NCBI RefSeq assembly: GCF_000021685.1
Contig: NC_011959.1
Coordinates: 434,001-498,000, forward strand
Reading direction: 5' to 3'
Length of the DNA stretch: 64,000 bases
Origin: Thermomicrobium roseum DSM 5159
Lineage (GTDB): Bacteria; Chloroflexota; Chloroflexia; Thermomicrobiales; Thermomicrobiaceae
In this document: piece by piece, positions 44,362-52,864 of the stretch
Layout of the letters: each line of letters starts with the position of its first letter
Numbering within the stretch: position 1 is the stretch's first letter
Notes under the pieces: generated by a model
The model's input: the letters and a program-made list of their open reading frames with translations, nothing else
The model's database searches: none
What the model was told of the DNA's origin: nothing
Translations under genes and position numbers: made by a program

Positions 44362-44855
44362 GCGACCAGGCGCGCTGAGAGCAAAACGATCAAAAGCGTC
44401 AGGAGGAGATTCGCGGTCGAAATCAGGACGGAAAGATCGAGCAACTGGCGGTAGCGCTGTCGATCACGTGGATCAAGTGAGCGGGCGAGTTCGGTGAGCT
44501 GAGGACCGATAAATCGCCCATGCAGCAGAGTCAAAACGAGAATCAGTGCGACGAGCGTCATTTTCATAATGAGAAGTGTCCCGTAAGCGCTGGGGAACGA
44601 CACGAGGGCGCTCCAGGCCACGCCACGGTGCTCGCCGATCGCGAAGCCGGTCAGGATGGCGACGATCAAGCTGATCCATGCGAGCGGAGAATAGCGTCGA
44701 CCGAAGGCAGCGGTGAGTTGGGTCTGGGTCGGACGATCGAGCTGCGACCGCAACACCGGGCGGACGACGAGGAAGAGGAAAAGTTGCCCACCGAGCCAGA
44801 TGGCCATGGCGACGAGATGAACCCAGCGGACGAGAGCCCAGACCCACTCGCTCAT
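44358..44855 (-). CDS. CopD/DUF4149-like membrane protein
   Basis: A 165-residue protein with four membrane helices: WVHLVAMAIWLGGQLFLFLVV, YSPLAWISLIVAILTGFAI, LIMKMTLVALILVLTLLHG and LSVLISTANLLLTLLIVLL. The first helix with conserved His and Trp-x-Gly-Gly is typical of the CopD and DUF4149 groups. Copper transport is not shown. AAGGAG lies ten bases before the ATG at 44855 and four before a GTG at 44861, so the start is ambiguous. Its stop overlaps the convergent LysM gene by four bases. Confidence 0.75.
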   Translation of the reverse strand: MSEWVWALVRWVHLVAMAIWLGGQLFLFLVVRPVLRSQLDRPTQTQLTAAFGRRYSPLAWISLIVAILTGFAIGEHRGVAWSALVSFPSAYGTLLIMKMTLVALILVLTLLHGRFIGPQLTELARSLDPRDRQRYRQLLDLSVLISTANLLLTLLIVLLSARLVA

Positions 44856-45104
44856 CCCCACGGTTCTCCTTTCGTTCCCGGTGTTCCTGCCGTACGTGTC
44901 GGTTTCCGACGCGGTTCGGAGTATGCGTGCTGGACCGGTCGAAGCGCAAGCGGTGACAGCAGTGCGATCCGGTTCGGGTCATCCGACGCTGGCGCTCGCG
45001 CAGGTGTGCTGCATGGAATAGGGAATGGTTCCCATCGTATGGTCAACTCAGAGCGCACCTGTTACGCGACTCCGTATCGTCGCGCACGTTCGTCCGAGGA
45101 TTGC

Positions 45105-45134
45105 TTGACTGCTCGTGAAGCTCATGACTAGAGT
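45105..45134 (+). promoter_or_regulatory. Promoter of the transhydrogenase operon
   Basis: TTGACT (45105-45110) and TAGAGT (45129-45134) with an 18-base spacer, about 100 bases before pntAA. Confidence 0.6.
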
Positions 45135-45236
45135 TACGGTGACACACCGATCGACGTTGGACTCTCGGAGTGAGAGTCGGCGGATGGCAAACGATGGCGG
45201 AACGAGCAGGTCTTGCTCTATGAAAGGGCGGCGGTG

Positions 45237-46406
45237 GTGCAACAGGCATCGAGCGGTCCCGGGCTGGTCATCGGTGTTCCCCGTGAGCGGGCTCCCCGCG
45301 AGCGACGGGTGGCGGCGACTCCGGAGACGGTTGCACGATATCTGAAACGCGGTTTCCGGGTCATCGTCGAGCAGGAAGCTGGCTTGGCTGCTGGTTTCCC
45401 AGACGAGGAGTATCGGCAGGCGGGTGCGGAGATCGTTGCCGAGCCGGGTGATCTCTACCGGCGCGCTTCGGTCATCATCAAGGTGCAGCGTCCGTTACCG
45501 GAAGAGATCGAGTTCTTGCAGCCGGGTCACGTGATCATCGCGTTTCTGCAACCGCTCATCGCACCCGAACTCGTTGCGGTGCTGGCGGAACGCGGTGTGG
45601 TTGCGGTCAGTATGGACACGATTCCGCGGATTACCCGGGCGCAGCCGATGGATGCGTTGTCCTCGATGAGTACGGTCGCTGGGTACAAGGCCGTACTTTT
45701 GGCCGCGAATGAGCTTCCCAAGTTTTTCCCCTTGATGATGACTGCGGCGGGAACGATCCGACCGGCCAAGGTTCTGGTGCTGGGGGCTGGCGTTGCGGGA
45801 TTGCAGGCGATCGCGACGGCGCGCCGGCTCGGTGCGCTGGTGGAGGCGTTCGATACACGACCGGTGGTGAAAGAGCAAGTGGAGAGCCTGGGTGCCAAGT
45901 TTCTCGAATTGGATGTCACGACCGAGGAAGTCGGCGGTTACGCCAAGGAACTAGCAGAGGAACATCTGCGGCGGGAACAGGAGTTGATTCATCGGCACTG
46001 TTTGGAAGCTGATGTCGTCATCACGACTGCTCTCGTCCCGGGTCGGCGGGCGCCGCTTTTGGTCCGTGAGACGACGGTCCGGGAGATGCGACCGCGCTCG
46101 GTGATCGTTGATCTCGCGGCTGAAATGGGTGGGAATTGCGAGCTCACGGTGCCGGGAGAGACTGTTGTCCGCTATGGCGTCACGATCATGGGGCCACTGA
46201 ATCTACCGAGCGAGATGGCCTATACGGCCAGCCAAATGTATGCCCGCAATGTGGCGACGTTGCTCGAGCACCTTGCGCCCAAGGGCGAGTTCGTCTGGAA
46301 TCTGGAGGACGAGATCACGCGCGGCGTCGTCCTCACGAAGGACGGGACGATTTTGCACGGTCCGACGCTCGAGCGACTCAAGGAAATCAAGGAGGAAGTG
46401 CGGTGA
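45237..46406 (+). CDS. pntAA: NAD(P) transhydrogenase, alpha subunit part 1 (NAD-binding)
   Basis: The soluble NAD(H)-binding component of proton-translocating transhydrogenase, 389 residues. It begins GLVIGVPRERAPRERRVAATPETVARYLKRGF, the alanine-dehydrogenase/PntAA start. The Rossmann loop is KVLVLGAGVAGLQAIATARRLGALVEAFDTR. RPRSVIVDLAAEMGGNCELT and the C-terminal LNLPSEMAYTASQMYARNV are further marks. GTG at 45237 follows AAAGGG by eight bases; 45234 and a TTG at 45213 are alternatives. pntAB overlaps its stop codon. Confidence 0.93.
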   Translation: MQQASSGPGLVIGVPRERAPRERRVAATPETVARYLKRGFRVIVEQEAGLAAGFPDEEYRQAGAEIVAEPGDLYRRASVIIKVQRPLPEEIEFLQPGHVIIAFLQPLIAPELVAVLAERGVVAVSMDTIPRITRAQPMDALSSMSTVAGYKAVLLAANELPKFFPLMMTAAGTIRPAKVLVLGAGVAGLQAIATARRLGALVEAFDTRPVVKEQVESLGAKFLELDVTTEEVGGYAKELAEEHLRREQELIHRHCLEADVVITTALVPGRRAPLLVRETTVREMRPRSVIVDLAAEMGGNCELTVPGETVVRYGVTIMGPLNLPSEMAYTASQMYARNVATLLEHLAPKGEFVWNLEDEITRGVVLTKDGTILHGPTLERLKEIKEEVR

Positions 46407-46756
46407 ATCAAGAATTCCTGCTCGGGCTCTATGTTCTCATATTGACCATCTTTCTCGGATTCGAGGTGATCTCGCGTGTCCCGACACTGCTGCACACACC
46501 GCTCATGTCCGGAACGAACGCGATTCACGGAATCGTCTTGCTCGGTGGGATTCTGGTGGCTGGGACAGCCGAGAACCCGTTGACCTTACTGCTGGGTTTT
46601 CTCGGTTGTCTTTTCGGGGCAGGCAACTTGTTCGGCGGCATTGTCGTGACAGACCGGATGCTGGAGATGTTCAAGAAGAAGGAGCCAGCTGCTCGCCAAG
46701 CGGGGGAGCGGTCCACGGCAAAGGCGCCTGAGAAGGAAGTGGTGGGGCAGCGGTGA
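46403..46756 (+). CDS. pntAB: NAD(P) transhydrogenase, alpha subunit part 2 (membrane)
   Basis: A 117-residue membrane subunit with three helices (LGLYVLILTIFLGFEVISRV, LMSGTNAIHGIVLLGGILVA and NPLTLLLGFLGCLFGAGNLFGG). It ends in a charged tail after VTDRMLEMFKKK. The HG in TNAIHGIVLLG is conserved in the proton path region. GTG start overlaps the pntAA stop, and AAGGAGG lies upstream. Splitting PntA into two proteins is common outside enterobacteria. Confidence 0.92.
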   Translation: MNQEFLLGLYVLILTIFLGFEVISRVPTLLHTPLMSGTNAIHGIVLLGGILVAGTAENPLTLLLGFLGCLFGAGNLFGGIVVTDRMLEMFKKKEPAARQAGERSTAKAPEKEVVGQR

Positions 46757-48156
46757 TCGAGAATCTGCGTGATGCTGTCGTCGATCTCGTCTATCTCGTC
46801 TGTGCGGTCGTCATCATTCTCGGCCTCAAGCGACTGAGCTCGCCGCGAACGGCGCGCTCCGGTAACAAACTCGTCGCGGCCGGTCTCCTCGTAGCGGTGG
46901 GTGTGACACTGCTCGATCCGCACATCCATTGGCGACCGGCCAATATCGCGGTCATGCTGATCGGAACCGTCGTCGGTGCCGCTGGGTCGATCTACCTGGC
47001 GCGCGTTGTTCCCATGACGGCGATGCCGCAGATGGTCGCGCTCTTCAACGGAATGGGAGGCGCGACTGCGGCCCTCGTGGCCGTCGCCGAGTTCCAGCGG
47101 TTCGTCGCCAGCGGAGCAGTCACCGCTGGCGAGCGTGTGTCCGTTGCCTTCGGGACGACTGTCGGTTCGGTGGCCTTTACCGGAAGCGTGATCGCCTTTC
47201 TCAAGTTGCAGGAATTGATGACTGGTCGACCGGTGCGCTTCCCCTTGCAAATTCCGTTGAATGTCGCTGTCGTCGCCGGCATCGTGGCGATGTGGGCCTG
47301 GTTGTTGGGCTTCGCTGGTTCGTCGGCCAGCGTGTGGATCATGTTCGGGCTCGCGTTGCTCTTCGGCATCCTGCTGGTCCTCCCGGTCGGCGGGGCTGAC
47401 ATGCCTGTCGTCATCTCCGTTTTGAACTCGATGACCGGTCTCGCGGCTGCGGCGGCTGGATTCGTGCTGGAGAACCAGATTCTCGTTGTGGCTGGTGCCT
47501 TGGTCGGTGCCTCGGGCTCGCTTTTGACCATCCTGATGAGTCGCGCGATGAACCGATCGCTGGCCAACGTGCTGTTCGGTGCCTACCGGACGCGAGCGGC
47601 TGGTGCTGCAGTCGCCGAGGCGAAGCCGATCCGCGAGACGACGGTCGAGGACACAGCTGTGCTGCTTGCCTACGCCAATTTGGTGATCATCGTGCCCGGC
47701 TATGGACTCGCAGTGGCGCAGGCGCAGCACGAGTTGGCGGAACTTGCCAACGAGCTGGAAAAGCGTGGTGTCGAAGTCAAGTTCGCCATCCATCCCGTTG
47801 CTGGTCGGATGCCGGGCCACATGAACGTCTTATTAGCGGAGGCGAATATCCCATACGACAAGTTGTACGAGATGGAGCAGATCAACGAGGAGTTCCAGCG
47901 AGCTGACGTTGCGCTGGTGGTCGGTGCGAACGACGTGGTCAATCCGGCTGCTCGCACCGATCCGTCCAGTCCGCTCTACGGCATGCCGATCCTCAATGCC
48001 GATCAGGCCAAGAATGTGATCGTGCTCAAGCGGAGCATGCGCCCAGGGTTTGCGGGAGTGGAGAACGAGCTGTTCCACATGCCACAGACGCGCATGCTCT
48101 TCGGCGATGCCAAGGAGACACTCAAGCGGTTGGTGGAGGCGGTGAAGAGCGTGTGA
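46753..48156 (+). CDS. pntB: NAD(P) transhydrogenase, beta subunit
   Basis: A 467-residue subunit. The N-terminal half has about nine membrane helices, with MPQMVALFNGMGGATAALVA and PVVISVLNSMTGLAAAAAGFVL carrying the conserved polar residues of the proton channel. The C-terminal NADP-binding domain has NLVIIVPGYGLAVAQAQHELAEL, IHPVAGRMPGHMNVLLAEANIPYD and VVGANDVVNPAA. GTG start overlaps pntAB by four bases. The enzyme makes NADPH from NADH using the proton gradient. Confidence 0.95.
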   Translation: MIENLRDAVVDLVYLVCAVVIILGLKRLSSPRTARSGNKLVAAGLLVAVGVTLLDPHIHWRPANIAVMLIGTVVGAAGSIYLARVVPMTAMPQMVALFNGMGGATAALVAVAEFQRFVASGAVTAGERVSVAFGTTVGSVAFTGSVIAFLKLQELMTGRPVRFPLQIPLNVAVVAGIVAMWAWLLGFAGSSASVWIMFGLALLFGILLVLPVGGADMPVVISVLNSMTGLAAAAAGFVLENQILVVAGALVGASGSLLTILMSRAMNRSLANVLFGAYRTRAAGAAVAEAKPIRETTVEDTAVLLAYANLVIIVPGYGLAVAQAQHELAELANELEKRGVEVKFAIHPVAGRMPGHMNVLLAEANIPYDKLYEMEQINEEFQRADVALVVGANDVVNPAARTDPSSPLYGMPILNADQAKNVIVLKRSMRPGFAGVENELFHMPQTRMLFGDAKETLKRLVEAVKSV

Positions 48157-48636
48157 GCTGTTCCGTCTAGCTGGATTGGGTCCGCAAGCTCGATACGGCG
48201 CCTGTATGCGTCACTGCCTCTCTCCGCTGGTCTGCGAGCGTGATTGGTCTTGGTTCCGTGTTCCAGCGCGGTGGCGCCGGGGGAAGTCGATCTCTCGGCT
48301 TACCGCGCAGCTGGTCGCTGGGTGCTCTATTCTCACTGTGAGATGACGGGGACGGTCACTCGTTTGGGGCCGTTCGCGAGATCGCGAACGACAGGAACCA
48401 GACGGTCATGACCGTGAGGTCCAGGAAAACCGTGTACGGTTGCCGCGGCGGATCGAGCGTCCCCTCTCGAAGATGAATCTCGAAAGAGAGTCCAGGCGTG
48501 TCGATGGGCCGCATCGGACGGGCCGACTGACCCATTGGCGTGGTGATGAAGCGCTGTCTCCATCGTTGTCCACACGCGGCTGGTACCCTTGTGCCACAGG
48601 GAAAGGATGCGGGCCGAGAAAGGGGACGGGACAACG
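48157..48636. other. Intergenic region, possible gene remnant on the minus strand
   Basis: About 480 bases. On the minus strand a frame inside 48356-48634 reads like coding sequence near its end (GLSFEIHLREGTLDPP and a hydrophobic TVFLDLTVMTVWFLSF). It has no clear start site and no family. A perfect dyad GTTCGCGA-GA-TCGCGAAC lies at 48372-48389. It may be a decayed gene or chance. Confidence 0.3.
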
Positions 48637-49002
48637 ATGACGCAGCAAAGTCGCCTCGAGCAGTTCCGCGCCTATCGGGCGCGCATGAACCAGCGCATCG
48701 GTGAGATCGGCCATCGGGAAATCAACCGCTTTTTCGCACTGGACAGCGCGACCTACCGAGACGGAGCGTTGGATGCACGAACCAAGGAACTCCTCGGTCT
48801 GGTCGCCTCGCTCGTCTTGCGGTGCAACGATTGTGTCGATTACCACCTCGACCGCTGCGTCGCGCTCGGCTGGTCAGATGCGGAACTCTACGATGCAATG
48901 CAGGTCGCGTTGATGGTCGGTGGGAGCATCGTCATCCCGCACCTGCGACATGCCGTGGAGACACTCGATCTCTTGCGCGCCGAACGGCACGAACGCGACT
49001 GA
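48637..49002 (+). CDS. Carboxymuconolactone decarboxylase / AhpD-like protein
   Basis: A 121-residue all-helical protein of the AhpD superfamily. The redox motif is present: LGLVASLVLRCNDCVDYHLDRCVALGWS, with Cys63 and Cys66 as CxxC and a following His. A reductase role for peroxiredoxins is possible; ring-opening decarboxylase activity needs other residues. AAAGGGGACGG lies before the ATG. The S41 protease homologue follows after 77 bases. Confidence 0.85.
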   Translation: MTQQSRLEQFRAYRARMNQRIGEIGHREINRFFALDSATYRDGALDARTKELLGLVASLVLRCNDCVDYHLDRCVALGWSDAELYDAMQVALMVGGSIVIPHLRHAVETLDLLRAERHERD

Positions 49003-49079
49003 CGAGTGGATGGCCTCCGCGCGACGCGGGAGAACTATGCTTACCGCTGACGAGCGTGCCCTCGAGCAGGAGACGAACG

Positions 49080-50351
49080 GTGCGAGCGGAAACGAGGCCA
49101 AAGAGAAACAGTGGGTCATCACGAGGGCCGTGGGTCCTCCTCTCGCTGGCGCTGTTCTTGGCGGGATTTGCCATCGGGCAAGAATGGCCGCGACCGTTGG
49201 CGACGCCTACACCGGCGATCATGCCTACAGCGGCGGTCATGCCGACTCCGGTGGCGGTTTTCAGCGAGGCATGGTCGCTGCTGCACGAGCATTACGTCGA
49301 TCCGGCAGCTCTCGACGATCAGCGCTTGCTTGCCGGTGCCTTGCGGGGGCTGGCTGATGCGGTCGGCGACAATGGACATACGCGATATCTCACGGCGGAG
49401 GAACTTGCTCAGCACAGTGAACAACTCTCTGGCGAGTATTCCGGTGTCGGGATCGAGATCAGCGAGCAAGACAACACGATCGTCGTCCGCGATGTGTTCG
49501 CGGGTTCACCAGCTGCCCGCGCTGGAATCCAGCCGGGGGACGTGTTGGTCGCGGTGGACGGGATCCCCGTTTCCGAACTGGGCCTGGATGGTGTCGTGCA
49601 ACGCGTCCGTGGTCCGGAAGGCACGGTGGTCACGCTGGTGATCCAGCAGGTTGGCAAGGCTTCTCCTCTCGAAGTCAGACTCGTACGGTCCAAAGTGCGC
49701 TTCTCAGGAGTCCGCTGGGCGGTGCTTGCGGAACGAGTCGGTCTTCTGCGGGTGAGTTCCTTCGCGGCTGGAACGGCAGAAGATGCCCGGCAAGGACTCA
49801 GCGAATTAGCAGCAGCTGGTGCGCGCGGGGTGATTCTCGACCTGCGGGGCAATCCGGGTGGGTTGGTCGACCAGGCGGTGGATGTGGCCGGTCTCTTCCT
49901 GCCGCCGGATACGGTCGTGCTGCGTTCGCGCGATCGCAGCGGGAAGGAAACGGTCTACCGGACCAAGCCGGATGCCCAACCCGTGACGCTGCCGCTCGTC
50001 GTCCTCGTCAATCGGGAAACGGCTTCCGCAGCCGAAATCGTCGCCGGAGCTCTGCAGGATCATCGACGTGCGGTCATCATCGGCGAGCGAACCTTCGGGA
50101 CGGGAACCGTGCTCGCCGAGTTCCGGCTCCGGGATGGATCGGCTCTGCTCATCGGAACTCAGGTGTGGGTAACTCCGAACGGACGGGTGATCTGGCGTAA
50201 TGGTATCGAGCCGGATATCACGGTTGCCCCCGCTGCCGAAGATGTCACGATCGTACCTCGTCGTGGCGAGATCCTGCCTGCCGAGCAGATCCGATCGGAT
50301 TCGCAGCTCCTCGCTGCATGGGAGTATCTGCTCGAGCGGGATCGGGCGTGA
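49080..50351 (+). CDS. S41 family peptidase homologue (CtpA-like) lacking the catalytic lysine
   Basis: A 423-residue exported protein. After a membrane-targeting helix (GPWVLLSLALFLAGFAIGQEW) come the tail-protease N domain (SEAWSLLHEHYVDPAALDD), a PDZ domain at about 120-200 (YSGVGIEISEQDNTIVVRDV, PGDVLVAVDGIPVSELG) and the core. The nucleophile is Ser316 in ETASAAEIVAGAL. Exactly 25 residues later, where CtpA/Prc enzymes have Lys in TFGKGSVQ, this protein has Thr341 (TFGTGTVL). It therefore may use another general base or be inactive. GTG at 49080 has AGGAG seven bases upstream. Confidence 0.87.
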   Translation: MRAETRPKRNSGSSRGPWVLLSLALFLAGFAIGQEWPRPLATPTPAIMPTAAVMPTPVAVFSEAWSLLHEHYVDPAALDDQRLLAGALRGLADAVGDNGHTRYLTAEELAQHSEQLSGEYSGVGIEISEQDNTIVVRDVFAGSPAARAGIQPGDVLVAVDGIPVSELGLDGVVQRVRGPEGTVVTLVIQQVGKASPLEVRLVRSKVRFSGVRWAVLAERVGLLRVSSFAAGTAEDARQGLSELAAAGARGVILDLRGNPGGLVDQAVDVAGLFLPPDTVVLRSRDRSGKETVYRTKPDAQPVTLPLVVLVNRETASAAEIVAGALQDHRRAVIIGERTFGTGTVLAEFRLRDGSALLIGTQVWVTPNGRVIWRNGIEPDITVAPAAEDVTIVPRRGEILPAEQIRSDSQLLAAWEYLLERDRA

Positions 50352-50371
50352 CGCTCGGGCGAAGGTGAGGG

Positions 50372-50782
50372 ATGTCCGTGAGGGAACCAGACGTAAGCGG
50401 CAACCGGGCATCGCCGCCGGACGCATGGCGAGTTGCTAGCGAGCTCTACCAGGCGGGAGACCTCTTCGGCTGTCACGAGATCCTCGAGCATGTCTGGCGG
50501 GCGACCGAGGGCTCACTGCGCGAGTTCTACCGGGGTCTCATTCAGGTGGTGGTCGGACTGTATCATGCCCAGCGTGGGAATCGAGTCGGGGCACGAGCAG
50601 TGTTGGCACGCGGGCTCGCGCGGATAGAACAGTATCCTGAGGACTGTCTGGGGATGGATTGGGGACCGTTCCGGCGGAGTGCCCGGTGCTACCTCGAGTG
50701 GCTCGAGTCAGGGATGGAGGGGGCTGAACCTGCTCGACCGGTGTGGCCGAGGGAGCGGTATCTGGACCCAACGGTGCAGTGA
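50372..50782 (+). CDS. DUF309 family protein
   Basis: A 136-residue helical protein with the DUF309 signature: ELYQAGDLFGCHEILEHVWRATEG followed by FYRGLIQVVVGLYHAQRGN and a helix with LARGLARIEQYP. The conserved HExxEExW-like motif (here CHEILEHVW) suggests a metal or ligand site, but the function is unknown. It lies 20 bases after the S41 gene and 12 before the deacetylase gene, so the three probably share an mRNA. Confidence 0.88.
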   Translation: MSVREPDVSGNRASPPDAWRVASELYQAGDLFGCHEILEHVWRATEGSLREFYRGLIQVVVGLYHAQRGNRVGARAVLARGLARIEQYPEDCLGMDWGPFRRSARCYLEWLESGMEGAEPARPVWPRERYLDPTVQ

Positions 50783-50794
50783 AGGGAGATCGAA

Positions 50795-51535
50795 GTGGTG
50801 CGGGTACCGGAGCGACCCGAGAGCGTGCTCGTCATTATGGCACATCCCGACGACGCGGAGTTCATCTGCGCCGGGACAGTGGCCCGTTGGGCCAGCCAGG
50901 GAAGCCAGGTCATCTATGTACTGGTGACGAGCGGAGACAAAGGCAGCAACGACCCGACCATGACCCCGGAGCGATTGGCTGCGCTCCGTGAAGCGGAACA
51001 GCGCGAGGCAGCGCGGATTCTCGGGGTGGAGCATGTCGAATTCTTGCGTTACCGCGATGCTGAGGTCGTCGCCGATCTCGGGCTGCGCCGGGAGATCGTT
51101 CGCATGGTCCGGCGGTTCCGCCCCAGTGCGGTTATCTGCCAGGACCCGACAGCTCGATATTATGGACAGTCCTACATTCAGCATCCGGATCACATCGCGG
51201 TCGGGGAAGCGACCTTGGCGGCAGTGTTTCCGAGCGCGCGTGATCGCCTGACGTTTCCGGAGTTGCTCGCAGAAGGTTTGGAGCCACACATCGTGGCGCA
51301 TGTCTATTTGGCCGGTGCACGGGAACCGGATGTCTTCGTGGACATTACGCCGTTCTTCGAAAAGAAGCTCGCAGCCCTGAAAGCGCATCGGAGTCAGCTG
51401 GGAGACTGGGATCCCGAGCCGATGCTGCGGCTCTGGGCGCAGGATACCGCGGCGGAAGCTCGGCGACGCGGCTGGCCCGGCAGCGAGGAGATGCTGTTGG
51501 CCGAGGCGTTCAAGTATTTCGCCATCGGCGAGTGA
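50795..51535 (+). CDS. PIG-L family deacetylase
   Basis: A 246-residue zinc-dependent deacetylase of the LmbE/PIG-L group. The metal motif HPDDAE is in VLVIMAHPDDAEFICAGTVARWASQG and the third ligand in the HPDH of YIQHPDHIAVGEATLAAVFPSARD. The substrate is usually an N-acetyl-glucosamine conjugate or similar amide; nothing nearby defines it. GTG start with AAGGGAG upstream. Confidence 0.9.
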   Translation: MVRVPERPESVLVIMAHPDDAEFICAGTVARWASQGSQVIYVLVTSGDKGSNDPTMTPERLAALREAEQREAARILGVEHVEFLRYRDAEVVADLGLRREIVRMVRRFRPSAVICQDPTARYYGQSYIQHPDHIAVGEATLAAVFPSARDRLTFPELLAEGLEPHIVAHVYLAGAREPDVFVDITPFFEKKLAALKAHRSQLGDWDPEPMLRLWAQDTAAEARRRGWPGSEEMLLAEAFKYFAIGE

Positions 51536-51877
51536 GGAAGGGGAGCGCCAGAACCGGTCGGGCAGTCTTGGGCTGCTGCGGGGGAACCGGAGCGTCGGGC
51601 CGGCGTGGTCAGTTCGAAGCTCGGGTTGTCGATCGCTCGGTGAGGTGAATGCTTCCTCTCGCCAGCGGGGCGAATCGCTTCGGTCGTTTTTGCTCGCCTG
51701 GCTGCGAGCGAACCGTTCTGGAAACGGCTGCGGATTCAGGGCGTCCTGGCAGTGCTCGTCTCTGGGGCGAGAGAAGGAAAAGCTGCTCCTGCACCACTCT
51801 CGAGCGCCATCGGCGACCGGGAAGGCTGCTATACTGCAGGTCCGGCGTGCAGGCGCCGTGAGAGTAAAGGCGCGTCC
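51536..51877. other. Intergenic region before the second flippase-like gene
   Basis: About 340 bases. TATACT at 51830-51835 is a good -10 box about 40 bases before the start codon, but no -35 box is at the right distance. No terminator, tRNA or recognised gene was seen. Confidence 0.4.
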
Positions 51878-52864
51878 GTGCGGCGAGTCGTACTCGGCAT
51901 TATCGTCAGTCTCGTCTTTCTCGGCCTGGCCCTCCGGGGACAAGATTTCCCGGCTCTGGGGGCAGCGCTCCGGGCCGCTGATTACTGGTGGCTCCTCCCG
52001 GCGATCGCGGTCTATTTTTGCGGTGTGGTGGTGCGAGCACTCCGTTGGGCCACACTGCTTGCCCCGGTACGGCGGTTGACGTGGCGACAGCTCTTCCCGG
52101 TCGTGGCCGTTGGCTATATGGCGAACAATGTTCTGCCGTTTCGGACCGGTGAGGTGGTGAGAGCCTATGCAGTCAGCCGTCAATTCGGTGTGAGCAAGAC
52201 AGCGACCTTAGCGACGATCGTACTCGAGCGCCTGCTGGATGGTTTGACGATGCTCGCGTTCATCCTCGTCGCTGCGTCGGCGGTTGCGCTGAACTCGGCC
52301 CTGCGTCACGTGGCGATCGTTGCGGCAGCGATCTTTGTCCCGGCATTCGGTCTCCTCGTGTTGAGCGCTCGCTCGGGTAGAGTGGTCCGATTCGTCTATT
52401 GGATCGTCCGGCTGGTCCCCCGAGGAGTGCGCCAGCGGACCGAGCGTTCGGTCGAATCTGGGTTTCAGGGTGTGGCCGTTTTCCGCAGTAGTGCCGCGCT
52501 TGGCCGTGTAGCCGGGCTCTCCGTTCTCGCCTGGCTGGCTGAGGCTGCCATGTATGCGGCGGTCGCGCGTGCATTTGGCCTCGAACTCTCTGCCGCGATC
52601 GTCCTGCTCACGACCGCGGTCGCCAACCTGGCTACCTTGATCCCCTCCTCGCCCGGCTACCTTGGACCGTTCGAGGCGGGTGTCCTGCTCGTGCTCGCTG
52701 GGTTGGCTGGCGTCCCTCGAACGATCGCTTTCTCCTACGCGATCGTGTTGCACGCGGCGCTCTATTTTCCTATCACGCTGGTCGGTTTGCTTTATTGGTC
52801 GAAGCTCCAGCTGGATTGGGTGGCGATACGGCGAGCCGAATCGGAGGAAGCAGTGCGACTATGA
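51878..52864 (+). CDS. Flippase-like membrane protein (UPF0104 family)
   Basis: A 328-residue protein with about eight membrane helices, of the same family as the gene at 37206. VVVRALRWATLLAP, VAVGYMANNVLPFRTGEVVRAYAVSRQFG and IPSSPGYLGPFEAGVLLVLAGL are the diagnostic blocks; the last corresponds to P-G-x-xG-xxE. GTG start with AAAGG eight bases upstream. Its stop overlaps the uppP start (ATGA), so the two are translationally coupled, which suggests a role with lipid-linked intermediates. Confidence 0.87.
   Translation: MRRVVLGIIVSLVFLGLALRGQDFPALGAALRAADYWWLLPAIAVYFCGVVVRALRWATLLAPVRRLTWRQLFPVVAVGYMANNVLPFRTGEVVRAYAVSRQFGVSKTATLATIVLERLLDGLTMLAFILVAASAVALNSALRHVAIVAAAIFVPAFGLLVLSARSGRVVRFVYWIVRLVPRGVRQRTERSVESGFQGVAVFRSSAALGRVAGLSVLAWLAEAAMYAAVARAFGLELSAAIVLLTTAVANLATLIPSSPGYLGPFEAGVLLVLAGLAGVPRTIAFSYAIVLHAALYFPITLVGLLYWSKLQLDWVAIRRAESEEAVRL

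Noticed and set aside
50708..52183. 491-residue minus-strand frame
   Set aside because: It crosses DUF309, the PIG-L deacetylase and the flippase-like gene, all identified on the plus strand.
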